A stretch of 64,000 nt of DNA from Neurospora tetraspora (lineage: Eukaryota > Ascomycota > Sordariomycetes > Sordariales > Sordariaceae), in NCBI RefSeq assembly GCF_033439725.1, contig NW_026944385.1:620001-684000 (forward strand). Direction: 5' to 3'. This document shows positions 58,275-64,000 of this stretch, one piece after another. Both the position numbers and the translations under genes were made by a program. The notes beneath the pieces are model-generated. The model saw only the letters and a list, made by a program, of their open reading frames with translations, was not told the origin of the DNA and did not search any database. Numbering within the stretch: position 1 is the first letter of the stretch; the number at the start of each line of letters is the position of its first letter.

Positions 58275-61200
58275 ATGGTATGTGTTGTTTTTCCTATTCG
58301 CTCTTCTATCCTGGTTAAGCACCGGCATCTGAACTATTTGAGAAGGCATTTAGCTAACATCATACCTACAGGGAAGTGTTAACAAGCAAATCTCGCGCTT
58401 CGAAGTCACAGCGGTTTACACCCATCCGCAGGCCACTGCGGACATCGTCCTGGTTCACGGCCTTAACGGCCACCCAGAAAAAACATGGACGGCTGCCAAC
58501 GGTGTGTTCTGGCCCACCGACCTGCTCCCAGCGTCTCTGGAGCTGAAAAACCAGCATGCCAACGTCCTGGTTTACGGTTACAATGCCGACGTCTACTCAA
58601 GGGGCACCAACACTCCCAGTAACAACTTCATTCACCAGCACGCTCAGTCTCTAGTCACCTCCCTTACGTCATTCCGCAAGAGTGAAGGAACCGAGAGACT
58701 GCCGATCATATGGGTGGTGCACAGCCTGGGGGGTATAGTAACGAAAAGAGCGTTACTATACTCGAATGATATCCGGGCCCATCAGCAAGAAGACCTCCGC
58801 TCAGTCTTCGTATCCACGTACGCCATCATCTTCCTCGGCACCCCGCACCAAGGCTCGGACCTGGCCACCTGGGGCCGCATGCTCCAAGCCATGTCGGACG
58901 CCGTCATTCCCCGGCGCTTCTTCGAGACCGAATCCGTCCTGCTCAAGTCGCTCAAGAGGGATAACGAGACCCTGCAGGGAATCAACAACCACTTCCTCGA
59001 CATCTACCAGCGGTTCAAGATCCACATGGTACACGAGAACCATACCACGGACTTGAGAGGGACGAGGGCGCTCGTGGTGGATGCGAATTCGGCTAGTCCG
59101 CAGTTGCAGGGCGTGATATACTATGGCATTGAGGCGACACACTCGGGCATGTGCAAGTTTGATGGGCAAAATGCTCCTGGCTATAGGAATGTGTCGACGG
59201 CTATCACGGAGTGGGTGGCGGTGGCTAGGACGGTTATTGATATACGTTGGGAGGCGGAGGAGGAGGAGCGGAAGAAGAGGGCGGCGGATGAGTACTATGA
59301 GAGGAGTGTTCAGGCTATGCAGTCCTATGTAGGTTTCTCTTCCTTTGAAGGTTTGAAGGGATAGAGATGCTAACGAGATATCACAGCGACGCTCGCATTC
59401 GCCGGGTTATAGCAACCAGCAGTTTCCCTCCATTGGTAGGTTCCGCAGATCACCCTCATCTTGTTATGGCCATGACCATGACTGCGGCTACGGCCGGTAT
59501 CTTCCTGCTCCTTACCCCCTTCCTGTTACGCCCCCTGGTTCTAGACAGCAGGCGAATGGCGGCCCGAGGGTCTGGTCATCGATAGAAGTAGAGGAGGAGG
59601 CACATCATCATCTTCATACCTAGAGAGCGCTTTTGCATCTTTCATCACACGCACATTTCACAGGAACATGGGCTGATTTTAATTGCTGGGACTTTTCTCT
59701 GGCGTTGGTGCATATAGACAATTACAGTAATGAGACTCTTCTACTCCAACACCGCCCTCATGGCCAGCAAAGACCTCCCGAGCTCTTACCGCCTCTGCCG
59801 TCGTCTTCGTCCCGATCTGCGTTGTCCACGCGCGAACCTACGTTGGTGTTGGAGCCGGGCGACATCAGCCCTAGCCAACCCGTCGATGGGAACAACGACG
59901 ACCCCATCACCACTATTACCACCGACATTCAACCTCAATCTCAACCTCAAGCACCCCTTACGCCCCAACATCCAGAACCACTCTTCATCCACCCCGACTC
60001 CTTCCGGCCCAACTCCTTCTTCATCGGCCGCGAAGACGAACTTCGCGGCCTCCACGAAATGCTCCAAGACCGCCGCCGCCGCCTCGAAGGCACCTCCGCC
60101 GTGCTAATCCAATGTCTCCCCGGCGGCGGCAAGACGCACCTCGCCCGCGAATACGTCTACCGCTACCGCGAACACTACCCCGGCGGCGTGTACTGGGTGC
60201 GCGCCAAGTCGAGGGGGGAGGTGGAGAGTGGGTATTGGAGGGTTGTCAGGATGGAGATTATGCGGGACACAACTGAAAACCAAATGGGGGTGGGGGTGAC
60301 GGGGGTAGAGAATTTGCGGGAGGATCCCAAGACGATGGTGCAAGTGGTCAAAGCCTGGTTTAACAGTCATCGAGATTGGTTGCTGGTGCTAGACGGGATC
60401 CAGTTCGACATCCCCGGCCTGTCGGAGTTCATTCCGGACGCGAAGCACACGAGTATCATCTACACCAGCACGGAGCGGGCGGTGACGGGTGATCCGCGAT
60501 TTGATAATCCGCAGGTTATGGAGTTGGGGTTGTTGACGCCTAGACAAGCGGTCCAGTTGCTGCTGACTGAACTTGACCGTGCTTCTGTCTCTACTCCCAG
60601 CAATATGGGAAATGGGAAGGGAAAGGGGGGCAAAAATGCACATGGGGGGTGGAAAGACGAGGAAGAAGAGAAACGAGCGCTGGAGCTGGTTAATCTTATG
60701 GGAAGATTACCGCTGATGATCCATGTCGCTGCGCAGCATCTGAAAGCGACGAGGGAGCCGTTGGCGAGGTATCTGGCGGGGTGGAGGGCGAGTAAGCCCA
60801 AGCAGGTGGGCAATTTGCATGCGTATAAGAAGGTCAGGGAGCAGTTGGATGCGAGGGGGAATAGTGCGGCGTTGAATTTGGTGGGGGTGTTGGTTTGGTG
60901 GGAGCAGTTGGTGCCGGTTGAGATGGTTGTTTTTGGTGAGTTCTTTGACATTTTCAAATACCTCTTTCGTCTTCCCAAACACCCCCTTTCCCTTTGCCAA
61001 CACCTCTCTACCCCCTCCCCTTCTCTTCCAAAAAAAAAAAGAGATTTCAAAGAAGTGTATCGAAAGATACCTCTAAGTAGAGGGATATGGAGAGATTGGG
61101 GAGAGAAGCAACAGAAGGAGGTGAAGGAGTAAAGGAGGAGGTTCCAATCAAACACAGATTATTTGGAGAATAAAAACACATCATGAAGTCATGAAAGCAA

Positions 61201-64000
61201 GGCAAGTAAGTGCCCATGAAAAGAAGGCAAGTGCCTTCGGGACATCAAACACGTCTTAAAGAAGAAACCGACATCATACTAACACTACACATGTGTAGGC
61301 CTCCCAGCCCTATCCCGCGACACCCCCGTCAAAACCTGCGATGCGTCCCATAGGAAGACGACGCTCAACAACACCCTCAAAGTCCTCATCAAGTTCGCCC
61401 TCATCGAACGCACCACCGAGTCCGATGATAGCATTACTCCCCTAACCCGCAGCCCCAGCGCTGCCAGTGGCAGCTCTCGCACTTCTGCTAATCGAAGTCT
61501 CGATACTCCTGGCGGAAACTATTACCGGATCTACAGTGACTCCTCGGACTCCCTCGACCTATTGAGGATTCACTCCGTCATTCAGGCGTTCTTTATTGAG
61601 ACGCTGGCGGAGGAGAAGACGGCTGTGGCCTGGCTTGAGAGGGCGGCGGCGGTTTGGTGTAGGTCGTTTGATGAGGCGCATAGGCGTATTGACGAGGCGC
61701 GCAAGAGTGTCGTTGTCGGTGGAGGCGGAGGTGGAGGTGGAGGGGAGCACGAGGGGTTTGAGGTTTCACCGCGGGTGGGAGTGCCGGATGATTATAGGAG
61801 GTATTGCATCCATGGCCAGAAACTCTTGCAGAATATTGAGAGGTTTGGAAACGAGAAGAGGGATCCGGAACGGAGGCTGGAGAAGTGGAGGTGGATGGTG
61901 AGGCAGAGGGTGGAGGAGGCGGGGAGGGGGGTGGAGGAGTTGAGTCGGTTGGATCGGTTGGGGAGGGTTGGGGGAGGAGTGTCTGGGGAACAAGAGGGAC
62001 GAGAGGGACGATGGGGACAAGGGTTGGAGGTGGTGAGTGTGTTTGATAGGAACAGTGGGAGTCGGGGTGGCAGTAGTGTGTCCGAGACGGATTCGACGGC
62101 TACCACTGCGCCGAGTCATGAGAGTCAAGAAGAAGGCCATGTTGGCCCGGGAAGTTGGGAGAGTGCGTTTGGAGGTGCGGAGCTGGATGAGGGGTTCACG
62201 CCCATGGAGTCGCCTAGTAGTTATCACCACTCCACTTCGGGAGGTCGTCAGAGGCCGTCAAACTTAACGATGACGATATCAGGTCAGGCAGCTCTGGGTC
62301 CGTTCCCATGGAGAGAGATGGGAATGGAAGTTACGGCACCGTATCCGACAGAGGGAGTGATGCCGCCGACTCCCGGACTGGATAACAAGATTAGGAACAT
62401 GTTGGAAGACGAAAGGACTGTAGTCCCGGCCGCTGTTTCGGATTACTACGAACCTGTCGACGAACAACCTCTCGACGAAGTCGACCAAGCAGCTCTCACA
62501 CCCATCGTCGAAACGCCCAGTGTCTACACAGCCCTGGACGGCCTGGAGATCCCCACGCCCGCTCTCGAAACCGGTCTCTTTGAAGAGTGGAACGCCGTTA
62601 TCCCCAATCATCGGGTCATCAAGAAGCAAGAGGCCCGTCGGTACCGCGATCGCGCTGGATCCTGGAGAGATGTCAGGACTGTCGGCGATCCGAGGGTGGG
62701 AGTCACGCTGGATGTGGCTGTTGGATCGTTGGCTGGGAAGCCCGGGACGAGTGCAGCAGGTGTTGTGCCGGTGTGGCCGCCGCATAGAAAAAGGAGGGTG
62801 ACGGCCCAGACGCAGAGTGAGGCGCAGTTGGAGCTGAACAAAATTCGGCAGAAGGCGGCGGGTACACAGGCTGTTGTTGCTCAGGCTCAGGCTCAGGCGG
62901 TTAATGAGGGAGTGTCTGGAGGGCTGGGTGATAACTTGACGCTGCCGATGCCGTCTAGGAAGACGAGTGGTGGGGGACTGTCCGCCGCGAGCGATCTTTC
63001 TCCTCCAACACCGTCATCAAGTGGGTTGCTTTCTCCGAGTGGATGGCTGAAGAGGTTGAGGGAGGGCTTTGGCTCGAGTGTGCAAAGTGTGCCGACGGCG
63101 GTTGGTTCGACATCGCCGAGCATGCCTCTTGGTCAACAGCTTTCCCAATCAGCGCCGCAGGAGGATGAGCTTATGATCGTTCCTGGTCCCATCTTTAGAG
63201 GAAGTCGAACGTCCCGCTCAAGTCCGGCTAACCATACCTCCTCTCCGTTCCCCCCTCCTTCGTTCGCCGCTACCGCAGATCTTGATGAATCGGCAGTCCG
63301 TTTGCCTAGATCCGCTCATGGATTCTCCGAGCCGCCAAGTCAAGTAAGTTGGGATCAAGACGCCGATTACCTCTCGTCTTCCCAGCCTGTCGGTGCTTTG
63401 CCTCAATGGGATCGTCTTCCAAGGAATACTACCCCCGGACAGGGGCTTAATAGACAGTCGAATGTACCGCCGCCGCTTCATCCTGTTACTGGATTACCGT
63501 ATCCCACGGTTGCGACCCGACCAGGTCCGTCACCCTTGATGGTTCCCGGTGCGGTCCCGGGTCACGTCCCGACAGGATATAGTTCCCAGCCGATGTCGAG
63601 GGATCCGTCACATCAGTCCTCTGCATCGGGGGTGGGACAATCTTCCGGAGGAGCAAACAACCACAGTCCGAGTCCGTTGTCGTTGTCAATGCAGAGTGTC
63701 AATGGGTTCTCGTCATCCGAACCGATGGTAATGGGGGTATCGAAACCTAGGCCGCTTGTTAGCGCTGGGAAAGTGGCTGCTGGAAGTTCTTCATTGGGGA
63801 TGAACAACAACAGCAGTCCCGCAGTTCCCGGCACCAACGTGAATCTGGGTAACAGGCCCTCGCTCATGCAGCTGCAGATGCCTCTAATGCCCATCAACAT
63901 CAACGCTCCCGGATCCGGCGCCGGTCGACTATCCTCCCAGAAGATACAACAGGCTCAACAACAGCAGCATCGACCAGCGTCGTACACAGAAACGGAACCC
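58275..64000 (+). CDS. NOD-like receptor with SesB-type hydrolase and NB-ARC domains (runs off the window)
   Basis: Fungal STAND/NLR protein. The ATG appears to be an exon of its own (58275-58277), spliced by a 94 bp intron (donor GTATGT, branch CTAAC) to exon 2 (58372-59328). Residues 20-290 are an alpha/beta hydrolase of the SesB type: VLVHGLNGHPEKTWT, nucleophile Ser119 in VVHSLGG, GTPHQGSD and His258 in ATHSGMCKF. Exon 3 starts at 59387. The NB-ARC-type NTPase lies at about 59980-60935: FIGREDEL, P-loop LPGGGKTH, Walker B WLLVLDG and GRLPLM. A 363 bp intron (60936-61298) leads to an open frame to the window end: a winged-helix/helical part (VLIKFALIE, YRRYCIHGQKLL), then a long Ser/Pro/Gln-rich tail. 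The linker 59436-59730 must be spliced, because an in-frame TAG lies at 59621. Candidate acceptors are at 59663, 59717 and 59727; the true one is unresolved. Confidence 0.85.
60936..61298 (+). other. Intron within the NLR gene
   Basis: Donor GTGAGT, branch TACTAAC and acceptor TGTGTAG. It joins MVVFG to LPALSRD in phase 1. At 363 bp it is long for this window. Confidence 0.8.

Overview
The window looks like nuclear DNA of a filamentous ascomycete, most likely Neurospora or a close Sordariaceae relative. Genes are compact, with short introns (52-120 bp, a few longer) that carry GT(A/G)(A/T)G(T) donors and CTRAC branch points. The protein set is that of a Pezizomycotina fungus. The one recognisable transposon is extremely AT-rich and differs between its two LTRs only by transitions, the signature of repeat-induced point mutation (RIP). 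The organism call is inference; no database was searched.

Layout, left to right. Sec24 (COPII coat, minus strand) and CFT2/CPSF100 (mRNA 3'-end processing, plus strand) share a divergent promoter. A secreted GH17 cell-wall glucanase (minus) follows. It is flanked by two ~456 bp blocks that are inverted and circularly permuted relative to each other. LCB1 (serine palmitoyltransferase) and FKS1 (beta-1,3-glucan synthase) follow, both minus. FKS1 has a 5'-UTR intron and ~3.8 kb of apparently gene-free upstream DNA. A 5.9 kb Ty1/copia-type LTR fossil (24819-30713, 165 bp LTRs, 5 bp target duplication agagt) then interrupts non-coding DNA.

From 33 kb to 55 kb lies a dense housekeeping stretch: a GCNA-like SprT/HMG protease, MOG1, a HINT-type HIT protein, a CSR1/Sec14-like lipid transfer protein with a mitochondrial-type N-terminus, DAM1, a DUF167 protein, a mitochondrial Prx5-type peroxiredoxin, succinyl-CoA:3-ketoacid CoA-transferase, an Ariadne-type RBR ubiquitin ligase and a SNIP1/Pml1-like FHA splicing factor. 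Most are arranged as divergent or convergent pairs.

The right end (58275 to the window edge) holds a large NOD-like receptor: an N-terminal SesB-type alpha/beta hydrolase, an NB-ARC-type NTPase and a long C-terminal region. Its first coding exon appears to be the ATG alone. Fungal proteins of this architecture are linked to non-self recognition and regulated cell death. It is the most system-like gene here, although its class is known.

Exon boundaries were worked out by eye from splice consensus and frame continuity. All spliced models given below join in frame, except for one unresolved linker in the NLR gene.
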